This document shows, in pieces, positions 1-8,875 of a stretch of DNA of 64,000 bases. The notes below the pieces were generated by a model. It ran no database searches. It was not told the origin of the DNA and saw only the letters and a list, made by a program, of their open reading frames with translations. The stretch is from positions 186,001 through 250,000 of the forward strand of contig NZ_SGXM01000004.1 of assembly GCF_004217045.1 (NCBI RefSeq). The letters are read 5' to 3'. Source of the stretch: Cupriavidus agavae (GTDB lineage: Bacteria > Pseudomonadota > Gammaproteobacteria > Burkholderiales > Burkholderiaceae). A program made the position numbers and the translations under genes. Positions within the stretch are counted from its first letter, which is position 1, and every line of letters begins with the position of its first letter.

Positions 1-1800
1 GTGTTCTCGATGGTGATCATCATCGCGGCGCACATCCCGATCTTCACGCTGCAACGCCATGAGGGGAAGATCTTTGCGCCGATGGCCTATACCGTGACCG
101 GGGCGCTGATCGGCTCGCTGATCCTCTCGCTGACCGTGGTGCCGCTGCTGTGCCACCTGCTGCTGAAGAAGAACATCGCGCACGAAGACAACTTCGTGGT
201 GCGCCATTGCAAGCGGCTCTACGCGCCAATGCTGGACTGGGCGCTCGACAACAAGAAGAAGGTGGTCGGCATCGCGCTGGGCCTGCTGGTGGCGACGGTG
301 GGCGTGGGCAAGTTCCTGGGCAGCGAATTCCTGCCCGAACTCGACGAAGGTTCGATGTGGGTGAGCTTCGACCTGCCGGCATCGGTCTCGCTGAGCGAGG
401 CCCGCGAGCAGGCGCGCATGTTGCGCACCGTGATCCGCAAGACGCCGGAGGTCAACACCACGATCTCGAAGGTTGGCCGTCCGGACGACGGTACCGACCC
501 GAAGCTGATCAATACCGTGGAAATCCTGGTGGATCTGAAGGGCGAGAAGCAGTGGCGCAGCGGCTTCGACAAGCGCCGCATCATCGAGGAAATCAACAGG
601 AACCTGCGCCAGTTGCCGGGCATCGAGCCAAACTTCTCGCAGCCGGTGCGCGACAACATCCTCGAAAGCATCTCGCAGATCAAGGGCCAGATCGTGATCA
701 AGGTGCAGAGCGACAGCCTGGAGCACAACAAGGCAGTGGCCGACAAGATCCTGGCCAACGTGCAGTCGGTCAGGGGCGTGATGCGCGCCTTCATCGACCG
801 CGATGGCGAGCTGCCGCAGTACGTGCTGGAATTCGACCGTGCGCAGGCGGCCCGCTACGGCATCAACGTGGCCGATGTGCAGGACCTGATGGAAAGCGCG
901 CTGGCCGGCAAGGCAGCGACCGAGCTGTGGGAGGGCGAGAAGCACTTCAGCGTGGTGGTGCGCCTGAAACCGAGCGAACGCGAACTGCCGAACCTGCCGA
1001 ACATCTTCATGCAGACGGCCGAGGGCGCACAGGTGCCGCTGTCGCAACTCGTGACGTTCCGCGCCGCGTCGGGCGCGATGAACATCAGCCGCGAGAACGG
1101 CCAGCGCACCACGTCTATCGGCATCTTCATCCACGACCGCGACATGGGTAGCGTGGTCAAGGACATGCAGGCGCTGGTCAAGAAGAACGTGAACGCCGAG
1201 GACGTCAAGATCAGCTGGTCCGGCGAGTTCGAGAACCAGGAACGCGCGATGTCGCGGCTGGCGATCGTGGTACCGCTGTCGGTACTGGTGATTTTCCTGC
1301 TGCTGTTCAACGCGTTCCAGTCGTTCAAGAGTGCGGCGCTGATCATCTCGAACATCCCGTTCGCGCTGATCGGCGGTGTGTTCGCGCTGTTCCTGACGGG
1401 CATTCCGCTGTCGGTATCGGCCGCGATCGGCTTTATCGCGCTGTTCGGACAGGCCGTGCTGAACGGGGTGGTGATGGTGACGTACTTCAACCAGTTGCGC
1501 GACGAAGGACTGTCGGTGCGCGAGGCTGTGGTGACCGGCTCGATGGACCGCCTGCGTACCGTGTTGATGACGGCCATGCTCGCCATGCTGGGCCTGTTCC
1601 CGATGGCCGTGTCCCGTGCCATCGGCTCCGAGACGCAACGTCCGCTGGCCATCGTCATCATCGGCGGCCTGATCACGGCCACGCTGCTGACGCTGATCGT
1701 GCTGCCAACGCTCTACGAATGGATGGTGGGCCGCAACTGGCCCGACGAGGAAGCCCAGCCCGAGAACGACAACCGCCTGACAGATTCGATGGCGGGGTAA
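1..1800 (+). CDS. Heavy-metal efflux RND permease, CzcA/CusA-like (5' end missing)
   Basis: This is the C-terminal 599 residues of an inner-membrane RND pump that exports metal cations by proton antiport in a CBA tripartite complex. The family is usually about 1,050 residues, so roughly the first 450 lie outside the window, and the GTG at base 1 is not a real start. Two membrane segments fall near residues 1-15 and 30-55. The periplasmic docking/porter part follows, with GSEFLPELDEGSMWV near residue 105 and NILESISQIKGQIVIKV near 220, both typical of the heavy-metal subfamily. A closing membrane bundle runs from about 415 to 585. The metal specificity (Zn/Co/Cd or Cu/Ag) cannot be told from this half. 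The next gene converges on it, two bases beyond the stop. Confidence 0.93.
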   Translation: MFSMVIIIAAHIPIFTLQRHEGKIFAPMAYTVTGALIGSLILSLTVVPLLCHLLLKKNIAHEDNFVVRHCKRLYAPMLDWALDNKKKVVGIALGLLVATVGVGKFLGSEFLPELDEGSMWVSFDLPASVSLSEAREQARMLRTVIRKTPEVNTTISKVGRPDDGTDPKLINTVEILVDLKGEKQWRSGFDKRRIIEEINRNLRQLPGIEPNFSQPVRDNILESISQIKGQIVIKVQSDSLEHNKAVADKILANVQSVRGVMRAFIDRDGELPQYVLEFDRAQAARYGINVADVQDLMESALAGKAATELWEGEKHFSVVVRLKPSERELPNLPNIFMQTAEGAQVPLSQLVTFRAASGAMNISRENGQRTTSIGIFIHDRDMGSVVKDMQALVKKNVNAEDVKISWSGEFENQERAMSRLAIVVPLSVLVIFLLLFNAFQSFKSAALIISNIPFALIGGVFALFLTGIPLSVSAAIGFIALFGQAVLNGVVMVTYFNQLRDEGLSVREAVVTGSMDRLRTVLMTAMLAMLGLFPMAVSRAIGSETQRPLAIVIIGGLITATLLTLIVLPTLYEWMVGRNWPDEEAQPENDNRLTDSMAG

Positions 1801-1801
1801 A

Positions 1802-2107
1802 TCAGCGCACGGGCGCCGGAAGGCGCAGGCCGCCCGGCGCGATGACCTGGGCGGCCAGCGTGCAGACCGCCAGCGTGCCAGTCAGCAGGCCAAGGGCCGA
1901 AGACGTCTGGGCGTGCGTCGAGAACCCCGCCGCGAAGGCGTAGGCGGCCATCTTCCATTGATGGGCTTTCTGCTCGTGACGCTCGTGGCGGTGTTGGCGA
2001 TGGGCGCGGATCATGACGGGGGGCTCGGCGGGTTCAGCAGGTTTGAAGGTTCGGTTGTCGAAACTGGGCGCTGCTTCCCGCACTCCTGCCGGTGCTGCGC
2101 CGTCCAT
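1802..2107 (-). CDS. Small hypothetical membrane protein
   Basis: This predicted protein of about 101 residues is not one I recognise. The N-terminal half is hydrophilic and rich in His/Arg (RAHRQHRHERHEQK near residues 34-47). The second half is one long hydrophobic stretch around residues 53-90. An internal ATG at residue 32 would give a 70-residue version. Codon third positions are GC-rich, as in real genes here, which supports coding. It converges with the RND pump gene and diverges from the siderophore receptor. The His-rich stretch might contact metal, but that is inference. It could also be a chance frame. Confidence 0.5.
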   Translation of the reverse strand: MDGAAPAGVREAAPSFDNRTFKPAEPAEPPVMIRAHRQHRHERHEQKAHQWKMAAYAFAAGFSTHAQTSSALGLLTGTLAVCTLAAQVIAPGGLRLPAPVR

Positions 2108-2251
2108 GTGCTGAACTATACCGAGCGGCCCCGGCTGCAGAGCGGCCTATCGGTGTCATAGTTATTCAAATTTATTAAACGCATGGCGGATGCGGTCGCT
2201 AGTGCGGCTTTGTATCGCCAATGAGACAAACAGACAGTGGTGGCTGCAAAC

Positions 2252-2270
2252 AGTAATAATTCTCAATTAC
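2252..2270 (-). promoter_or_regulatory. Putative Fur box
   Basis: Read on the minus strand, these 19 bases are GTAATTGAGAATTATTACT. By eye this matches the classical Fur consensus at about 13 of 19 positions, including the GAGAAT core. The site ends about 54 bases before the ATG of a TonB-dependent siderophore receptor, the expected target of iron repression. The AT-rich patch stands out from its GC-rich surroundings. Confidence 0.6.
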
Positions 2271-2323
2271 TATGCGGCCCTTTCTTCTCTCAACTGCGGG
2301 TTTTCCCGCATGCCGCTGCCGCA

Positions 2324-4444
2324 ATGTTTCCCCGCCGCCGTCCCCTCGCCATCGCCGCCCAATCACTGTTCGTCTCCGCCTTCGCGCTTCCGTCCCTGCC
2401 GGCCTTGGGCGCCGAGGAACCCGCCGTGACGTCGCTGCCCTCCGTAACGGTCAGCGCGGCCGCCGACCAGTACGTCGACGTGGGCTTTGCCACGCGCCGT
2501 CCCGCCGGCGTCAGCAAGTCGGGCGAGGCGGTGGCGGACACACCGCAGTCGATCACCGTGATCACGCGCGATCTGATGGACGGCCAGCAGGCGCAGAGCC
2601 TGGGCGACGCCCTGCAGAATTCGGCGGGCGTGGTCACCAACGTGTATGGCCGGCGCGGCTGGGACGATTTCATCATCCGCGGCCAGCGTGCGTCGGAATC
2701 GCTGTTTGCCGATGGGCTGCTGGTGGACACCAACAACCGTGTGTCGCAGGAACTGTTCGGCGTGGAGCGCGTGGAAGTGTTCAAGGGTCCGGCCTCGGTA
2801 CTGTTCGGCGCCGTGCAGCCAGGTGGCCTCGTCAACATGGTCACCAAGCGGCCGCGTCCCGAACTGTTCGGCGAACTGGGCCTGACGGTAGGCAACTACG
2901 GATTCCGGCAGGTCACGGCAGACGTCGGTACGCCGCTGAAGCCCGGCAGCAAGGCCGCCTTCCGGCTGACCGCGCTGGCCATGGACAGCGACGATCCCAC
3001 CGACTACGTCTGGTACCGCAACCGCTACGTGGCGCCGTCCTTGACGCTTGATCTGGGCGAGCGCACCGATTTCACGATCCTGGCCAGCCACAATGACCGC
3101 CACTATGTGCGCCAGCAGGGCTTGCCCGTGAACGGCACGGTGGTGCCGAACATCAACGGCGTGGTGCCCAATTCGCGCTTCATCGGCGAGCCCGGCGCCA
3201 CTCCGTATGACGGCGAGCAGAACCGCATCGGGTATGCGCTGACGCATCGGTTCGATTCGGGCTGGACGGTCAACCAGAACCTGCGCTACCAGACGTCGTC
3301 GCTGACCGGCATGTTCGTCACGGCCGGCGCCATGGCGCGCAACAGCCAGTTGCTGGCGCGCGGGGTGACGGACCAGAGCTTCAAGGGCGACTCGTTCGGC
3401 GTGGATACCAACGTGCAGAAGACGTTCGCATTCACCGGCCATCAGCACAGCCTGACCTTCGGCGTGGATTACCGGCATACCAAGGAAGACCGGCTGCAGA
3501 AGACGTGCCGCGTGGGCGCGCTCAACGTCTACAACCCGGTCTACGGCGCAGCCATCACCTGCCCGGCCGGCTTCAACACCGACTCCACCGATTCGCTGAA
3601 TGCGCTTGGTCTCTACGTGCGCGACCAGGTGCGCGTGGCCGACCGCTGGACGCTGACCGGCGGGCTGCGCTATGAGACCGCGCGCTCGGCGTCGCGCAAC
3701 CATCTCAATGCGTCGCGCGTCGATACCGACGACAATGCCGTGACCGGCAGCGCGGCGGTCATGTACGACCTCACGCACTGGGCGCGTCCGTACGTGAGCT
3801 TCGCCACGTCGTTCCTGCCGAACGCCGGCACCGATGTGGCCGGCAACCCGTTCAAGCCGGAGAAGGGCCGTCAGTACGAGATTGGCGTGAAGTTCGATAC
3901 CCCGGGCAAGGCAGGTCTCGTGACGCTGGCCGCGTTCGACCTGACGCGCCGGAACGTACTCAGCAGCGATCCGGTCAACATCGGATTCAACGTGGCCGTG
4001 GGCGAGCAGCGCAGCCGCGGGTTCGAATTCGAGCTGATGCAGGACTTTGGCAATGGCTTCAGCGTAACCGGCGCCTATGCCTATATCGCAAGCGAAGTGA
4101 CCGAGGACACTACCACCTCGTACGTCGGTCAGCCGCTCAACAACGTGCCACGCCACAGCTTCTCGATGTGGGGTCAGTACCGTTTCCGGGGAGCGCTGGC
4201 GGGATGGTATGTCGGCGCCGGGGTGCGTGGCGAGAGCGCCAAGCGTGGCTATAGCTACGGCTACACCGTGCCCGGCTACACGGTTGCCGATTTCGGCTTC
4301 GGTTACACGGCCACCCATTGGCGCGCCGCGTTCAATCTCAAGAACGTGTTCGACAAGCAATACTACGCCAGCGGCCTGAACAACAACGTGCTGCCCGTGG
4401 GCAACCCGCGTGTGGCAATGTTCAATGTCGTGCTGAACTACTGA
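2324..4444 (+). CDS. TonB-dependent siderophore receptor
   Basis: This is an outer-membrane gated barrel that imports a ferric siderophore using TonB energy. From ATG 2324 it is 706 residues, normal for the family. A signal peptide (MFPRRRPLAIAAQSLFVSAF..., cleaved after LGA) is followed by the plug domain (VADTPQSITVITRDLM near residues 65-80, then GVERVEVFKGPASVLFG). The beta barrel ends in the terminal aromatic signature FNVVLNY. A GTG at 2237 would add 29 residues but would place the Fur box inside the gene and bury the signal peptide, so 2324 is preferred. No siderophore biosynthesis gene is near, so it probably takes up a xenosiderophore. The ligand is not predictable. Confidence 0.93.
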   Translation: MFPRRRPLAIAAQSLFVSAFALPSLPALGAEEPAVTSLPSVTVSAAADQYVDVGFATRRPAGVSKSGEAVADTPQSITVITRDLMDGQQAQSLGDALQNSAGVVTNVYGRRGWDDFIIRGQRASESLFADGLLVDTNNRVSQELFGVERVEVFKGPASVLFGAVQPGGLVNMVTKRPRPELFGELGLTVGNYGFRQVTADVGTPLKPGSKAAFRLTALAMDSDDPTDYVWYRNRYVAPSLTLDLGERTDFTILASHNDRHYVRQQGLPVNGTVVPNINGVVPNSRFIGEPGATPYDGEQNRIGYALTHRFDSGWTVNQNLRYQTSSLTGMFVTAGAMARNSQLLARGVTDQSFKGDSFGVDTNVQKTFAFTGHQHSLTFGVDYRHTKEDRLQKTCRVGALNVYNPVYGAAITCPAGFNTDSTDSLNALGLYVRDQVRVADRWTLTGGLRYETARSASRNHLNASRVDTDDNAVTGSAAVMYDLTHWARPYVSFATSFLPNAGTDVAGNPFKPEKGRQYEIGVKFDTPGKAGLVTLAAFDLTRRNVLSSDPVNIGFNVAVGEQRSRGFEFELMQDFGNGFSVTGAYAYIASEVTEDTTTSYVGQPLNNVPRHSFSMWGQYRFRGALAGWYVGAGVRGESAKRGYSYGYTVPGYTVADFGFGYTATHWRAAFNLKNVFDKQYYASGLNNNVLPVGNPRVAMFNVVLNY

Positions 4445-4459
4445 GCGACGCCACCAAGG

Positions 4460-4490
4460 CCCCGCGCCTGTCGGTCCGGCAGGCGCGGGG
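4460..4490 (+). terminator. Intrinsic terminator-like hairpin after the siderophore receptor
   Basis: An 11-base-pair perfect stem (CCCCGCGCCTG / CAGGCGCGGGG) with a 9-base loop begins 16 bases after the receptor stop codon. Only a weak T-containing tail (TCTTGC) follows. It lies between convergent genes, so it could stop transcription from either side. Confidence 0.6.
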
Positions 4491-4510
4491 TCTTGCACTA
4501 CGTCTGGCGC

Positions 4511-4864
4511 TCAGTCGTAATGGCTGCGGCCCGGACGGCACAGCAACGCGCCGAGCAGGAAGCCGATGCCGAGCGCCATGCCTACCGCGCGCACCGGTTG
4601 CTCGTGTACGTATTCGGTCACGCACTCCTGGCCCCGCGCGTAGCTATCGGTCACGGAATGCTTGATCGACGCCAGCTTGTCCGAGCCTTGCGACGCCTTC
4701 GAGAGGAACGTCTGCTTGGCGGATTCGATGGCGTCGCCGGTCAGCGTCGGCAGCTTGGCAAGCAGGTCGTCGAGGTCCTGGGCAAGCTGGCGTGAATCGG
4801 CCCGGAGGCGCTGCTGTGCGCCGGCCGGGTTGATGTCGTTGGGATCATACGGATCATTGGGCAT
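4511..4864 (-). CDS. DUF883/ElaB-YqjD-type membrane-anchored protein
   Basis: This 117-residue protein has the ElaB/YqjD/DUF883 layout. An amphipathic helical N-terminal part (LRADSRQLAQDLDDLLAKLP near residues 20-40) leads to a single C-terminal membrane helix (VGMALGIGFLLGALLC) and the short Arg-rich tail RPGRSHYD. E. coli members are stress-induced inner-membrane proteins that bind ribosomes, but the role here is not established. ATG 4864 was chosen because GGAGGT lies five bases upstream of it; an in-frame ATG ten codons earlier has no comparable site. The gene is monocistronic and faces away from the T6SS island. Confidence 0.85.
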   Translation of the reverse strand: MPNDPYDPNDINPAGAQQRLRADSRQLAQDLDDLLAKLPTLTGDAIESAKQTFLSKASQGSDKLASIKHSVTDSYARGQECVTEYVHEQPVRAVGMALGIGFLLGALLCRPGRSHYD

Positions 4865-5221
4865 GAGACCTCCGGTTCTGAAACGGGTTGGCAACTTCCT
4901 GCCCTGCGCACGAACCGTACCAGCGACGCCCGCACGCCTCGACGTGGCTTCCTGCCCCGAACGCTTTCCACAGGCCGCACAAAGTTACCAACGCTTGTAA
5001 CTTTCACTCCGTCTCGGATAGGCCTTCCTCGTGGCGTTTGCTGCGCTTCTGGAGCGGCCTACAACGCCTGCCCACGCGTGTACACCGGAGAAAATTGATT
5101 TCCCGGCTTTTCTGATCACGGGTGGGGAAGCCTCCAAATGGGACGTTCTCGGCAATCCGGAATCGGCGTAAGGTGCTGCCCCGCAGGTAGTCCAGTGACG
5201 CCGACAACGGAGCAGCAGCCG
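4865..5221. other. Divergent intergenic region
   Basis: These 357 bases separate the DUF883 gene from the first gene of the T6SS island and must hold promoters for both. I see no convincing coding region, repeat or clear sigma-70 hexamer pair in them. Confidence 0.5.
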
Positions 5222-6508
5222 ATGACCAAGCCCAACACCCATGTCGCCGTGGCAGGAGCACTCGTTCTGGCAACGATGCTGCTGGCCGGCTGCGAGGGGT
5301 CCTCCTCCAGCGCCGCCGATGGCGGACTGCGCCTCGCAGGTTATAACTACACGCCAAACCGGCTCAGCCGATTCGTGATCACCGACGACAACGGCAATCA
5401 GTTGGCAGCCGACGCCGACCTGCCAGCCGGCGCCGGCGCTGGCCGTCTGGGCTGCTGCCTTCCCTTGCAGGGCACGACGTTCACCGTGCAGTGGGAGGTG
5501 CACGACACTGACGAAGCCATGCGCCCGGTGGACGCCGATGCACCGGTCAGGACGATCCAGAAAACGGTCAGCGTCGAGGTGCCGCCGTCCACTAGCAGAC
5601 GCCCCGGTCAACCTCGTGTCCTCGGCCTGCACTTCCATCCTGACGACCGCGTCGAGGCGGAGTTCCGGTCGGATTCGAGCGGAATGCGGCTCCACCATGC
5701 CGTCGGCGCCTGGGTGCGCAAGATCGAGGCCGTGCGGCAGTTTCGTCCCGATTTCTTCGAGGAACTGGCTGAGGCTACGCTGCCGGCCGACCATGGGGCC
5801 GCCTATGCGCTGCCCGACCTCATCGATGGATACCGCGAGGTCGTGCCACGCGAAGAGATGCCCGCCAGCCATGTGAAGAAGCACGCTTTCGTGCGCTGGC
5901 TCGCCGTTCGCTACCAGGAGCCGGACTTTCGCAGGACGGTGACGGAGCCAGCCGACGAGGCCATGCGCCTGCATCTGGAGCGTACGCAGGAAATACGGCT
6001 CGCACAGGAAGCATTCGATGCCGAACGCCGGCGTGTTCCCGCCGATCATCAGGCGCTCGGCCAGGCATCGGCCCGGCTGCGCGCCGCACGCGAGGCGCAG
6101 GACATGGCCCTGGCGTACACCGCCACCGAGGTAACGCGGTCCTCGGCCCTCGCTCAAGGCCGCGCGGGCGAGGATGACGACGAGCAGATGAGCCGCCGCG
6201 CAATTCTGGTCGGGCTGAAGGGAGCGATCCACCGCCTCCGCCAGTTGGAAAGCGAAGTCCTGGCGAGTGGCGAAGGACAGCAGTTGGATTCCGAAAGTAT
6301 CGCGCTCGTCCAGGCGTGGCACGACGGCGTGGAAGGCAGGAATCCGCTGCCGGAGCCCGTCATGGCCCTTTTCGACCTGCTGGTGCGGGACGCCATGCTG
6401 GCCGTCTCGCTGGACAGCCTGGGACTGGTAGCGCCGCGCCTGCAGGCGAGGATCGGCGCCATCGCGTCGCCATTGGCCTCGGACCATACGGGGAGCGAGG
6501 GGCGATGA
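5222..6508 (+). CDS. DUF3304-domain lipoprotein of the T6SS island
   Basis: This predicted lipoprotein has 428 residues. The signal peptide ends in the lipobox LLAGC with Cys at about residue 24. Residues 35-100 resemble DUF3304 (LAGYNYTPNRLSRFVI, then GRLGCCLPLQGTTFTVQWEV with the double Cys). DUF3304 lipoproteins are common beside VgrG and effector genes in Burkholderiales, but their function is not settled. The last 250 residues are helical and charged and I do not recognise them. ATG 5222 is chosen because it gives the signal peptide directly. The stop overlaps the vgrG start as ATGA, so the two are co-translated. A periplasmic accessory or immunity role is inference. Confidence 0.75.
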   Translation: MTKPNTHVAVAGALVLATMLLAGCEGSSSSAADGGLRLAGYNYTPNRLSRFVITDDNGNQLAADADLPAGAGAGRLGCCLPLQGTTFTVQWEVHDTDEAMRPVDADAPVRTIQKTVSVEVPPSTSRRPGQPRVLGLHFHPDDRVEAEFRSDSSGMRLHHAVGAWVRKIEAVRQFRPDFFEELAEATLPADHGAAYALPDLIDGYREVVPREEMPASHVKKHAFVRWLAVRYQEPDFRRTVTEPADEAMRLHLERTQEIRLAQEAFDAERRRVPADHQALGQASARLRAAREAQDMALAYTATEVTRSSALAQGRAGEDDDEQMSRRAILVGLKGAIHRLRQLESEVLASGEGQQLDSESIALVQAWHDGVEGRNPLPEPVMALFDLLVRDAMLAVSLDSLGLVAPRLQARIGAIASPLASDHTGSEGR

Positions 6509-8874
6509 CCGATAGCATGATTGCGCGCAGAACCATGGCCGACCGGCTCCCGAGGGCCGTGACGGGCAGGCAGGCGTATCACCTGGAGGTGGTGGGAGCG
6601 GGCCATGCTGCCGAAACTTCGGTGGTGTCGTTCGAGGCGGAGGAGCGGTTGGGCGAGCCTTATCGCGTCAAGGTGAAACTCACGTGCCCCGGCGAACTGG
6701 AACGGCACGATTATCTGAGGCACGACGCCACGTTCAGGATCGATCCCGGCGATGGTTCGGAGCCACGCGAGTTCTCGGGCTTCATCTTTCGCTTCTCCAA
6801 GACCGGGCATACGCACGACTTCTGCGCTTACGAACTGGAACTGCGGCCGAAGGTGGCGCTGCTGGCGCTGACCAAGGCCAGCCGCATCTATCAGAACCAG
6901 ACGGCACCGCAAATCATCAAGGCCATCCTGCGTCGCCATAACCTCGAACCGCATCAGTTCGCCTTCAAGACGCGTCGGGAATATCCGGAGCACAAGTTCC
7001 GCCTTCAGTACCAGATGTCCGACTGGGACTATATCCGGCTGCTGATGGAACAAGAGGGGCTGTACAGCTATTTTCTTCCTGGGCAGTACGGCACGGTGTT
7101 CGGCGACGTATTCGTCATCGCCGACGACATCGATCACTACCTCTACAAGCCAGAGTTGCGCGTTCCCTACCGTGAGACCGCTGGGCTGGAAGCCGGGATC
7201 GAGACGGTGTTCGAGATCCAGACGCACGTGCACACCGTGCCCGAGTCGTTCCTCGTCGCAGATTACAACCCCGGGCATGCCTACGAACGCCTCAAGGCCG
7301 AGGCCAACGTCGCGCGCAAGGAAAAAGGCAACTACGGGCAACCCTACGTCTATGGCACCCATCATCTCGATACGGCGGGCGCCCGGTGGGAGGCGGGGTT
7401 GCGTCACGAGGCGGCCATGGCGGGGCAGATCGTCTACGAGGGGCAGACCAACATCCTGGGCCTGCGGCCTGCGCGCATTCTTCGGTCCGACATCGAACTG
7501 CCTGATGCGCCGGACGGGCAGGTCGTCACCGAGGTCATCCACACCGGCGCACGCGATCAGGCTTATCGCAACACTTACAAGGCGATTCCTTCGGGACGGC
7601 GTTATCGACTGCCTATCGACGAGGCCAAGTGGCCGCGCATGTCTGGAACACTGAGCGGGCGCGTGACCTCTCCGGGCGGCTACAAGTATGCCTACCTGAC
7701 GCCTCAAGGCCACTACGTAGTCAGGCTGGACCTGGATTTCGACGAGTGGCAGAAGGGCACGGAAAGTGTGCCGTTGCGGCTGGCGAAACCGTTCGCCGGC
7801 GCGCGGCAGACCGGCTTTCATTTTCCATTGCTCGACGGGACCGAGGTAGCGGTTGCGTTCCGCGATGGTGATCCCAACAAGCCCTATATCGCGCACGCGC
7901 AGCACCACAGCCAGCACGAAGACCTGATTGTCGGCCGCGACGGCTGGATGTCCCGCAACGTCATCCGCACGCAGTCGAACAACAAGTTGCGGTTCGAGGA
8001 TTGGGAGGGCCGGGAAGGGATCAAGCTGTCCACGGAGCACAGCGGCAAGACCCAACTCAACATGGGCTACCTGGTCGACCATCGGGTGAAGCAGCGGGGC
8101 GAGGGCTTCGAACTGCGGACGTCGGGGTGGGGCGCTATCCGCGCAGGCCGGGGATTGCTTGTCGCCACGGACGACCGCGAGAAGGCCAGGGGCATGCAGC
8201 TCGACATGCAAGAAGCCATGGCGCAGCTTGGTGCCGCCCAGACCCGGATGGAGCAACTCGCCAATGCCGCCAGTGCGGCGAAGGCAGACGCTGCCGATGC
8301 CAAGGCGATGAACAGGGTTCTCCAGGATCAGATCAAGGATCTCCAGCAAGCGGTCATGGTGCTGAGCGCCAATGCGTCGATTGCCTTGGCCACGCCGGAG
8401 TCCATCCAGCACTGCGCTGGTGGAAACCTGACGCTGAGCGCAGGCGACAGCGCCGACGTGGGTGTACTGCGCAAGTTCACCGTCGCAGCAGGCGAGGCTA
8501 TCAGCCTCTTCGCGCAGCGACTGGGGATCAAGCTGTTCGCCAACCAGGGCAAGGTCGACATCCAGGCGCAGAACGATGCAATGAACCTTGCTGCGCTCAA
8601 GGACCTCACCATCACCAGCACCGACGGCAAGCTGGTTCTCAGTGCAAAAGACGAGGTGTGGATCGGCGCCGGGGGCTCATACATCAAGATCAACGGCAGC
8701 CGAATCGAGAATGCCACGTCAGGCGATATCCTGGAAAGGTGCGCGTCGTGGGACAAGGCATCGCCCGGATCGCAGCGTGTCACAGCGTCACTGGCCAGTC
8801 CTGCGGCAGGCTGCGCGATCCGTGGTGAACAGGCCAACGACGCGAACGCCGCGTTGATGCGCGCGGGAGTGTGA
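6505..8874 (+). CDS. vgrG: T6SS spike protein VgrG
   Basis: This 789-residue protein has the VgrG architecture: gp27-like N-terminal region (AYHLEVVGAGHAAETSVVSF, FSGFIFRFSKTGHTHDFCAYELELRP), the conserved QYQMSDWDYIRLLMEQEGLYSYF segment split around residues 165-190, a gp5-like OB fold near 380-440 (PFAGARQTGFHFPLLDGTEV), and a DUF2345 tail with an Ala-rich coiled-coil stretch around 565-620. There is no toxin extension beyond DUF2345, so cargo is probably non-covalent. It trimerises as the spike on the Hcp tube. The start overlaps the lipoprotein stop by four bases. It heads an operon of chaperone, effector, immunity and PAAR genes. No hcp or sheath genes are present, so the island depends on an apparatus encoded elsewhere. 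Confidence 0.95.
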   Translation: MTDSMIARRTMADRLPRAVTGRQAYHLEVVGAGHAAETSVVSFEAEERLGEPYRVKVKLTCPGELERHDYLRHDATFRIDPGDGSEPREFSGFIFRFSKTGHTHDFCAYELELRPKVALLALTKASRIYQNQTAPQIIKAILRRHNLEPHQFAFKTRREYPEHKFRLQYQMSDWDYIRLLMEQEGLYSYFLPGQYGTVFGDVFVIADDIDHYLYKPELRVPYRETAGLEAGIETVFEIQTHVHTVPESFLVADYNPGHAYERLKAEANVARKEKGNYGQPYVYGTHHLDTAGARWEAGLRHEAAMAGQIVYEGQTNILGLRPARILRSDIELPDAPDGQVVTEVIHTGARDQAYRNTYKAIPSGRRYRLPIDEAKWPRMSGTLSGRVTSPGGYKYAYLTPQGHYVVRLDLDFDEWQKGTESVPLRLAKPFAGARQTGFHFPLLDGTEVAVAFRDGDPNKPYIAHAQHHSQHEDLIVGRDGWMSRNVIRTQSNNKLRFEDWEGREGIKLSTEHSGKTQLNMGYLVDHRVKQRGEGFELRTSGWGAIRAGRGLLVATDDREKARGMQLDMQEAMAQLGAAQTRMEQLANAASAAKADAADAKAMNRVLQDQIKDLQQAVMVLSANASIALATPESIQHCAGGNLTLSAGDSADVGVLRKFTVAAGEAISLFAQRLGIKLFANQGKVDIQAQNDAMNLAALKDLTITSTDGKLVLSAKDEVWIGAGGSYIKINGSRIENATSGDILERCASWDKASPGSQRVTASLASPAAGCAIRGEQANDANAALMRAGV

Positions 8875-8875
8875 C

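Noticed and set aside
2237..2323. A 29-residue N-terminal extension of the siderophore receptor from GTG 2237
   Set aside because: It would contain the Fur box and precede a normal signal peptide.
2363..4498. A 711-codon minus-strand frame opposite the siderophore receptor
   Set aside because: The receptor on the other strand has signal peptide, plug and barrel motifs; this frame has none.
6154..8412. A 752-codon minus-strand frame opposite vgrG
   Set aside because: VgrG family motifs on the plus strand account for the sequence.
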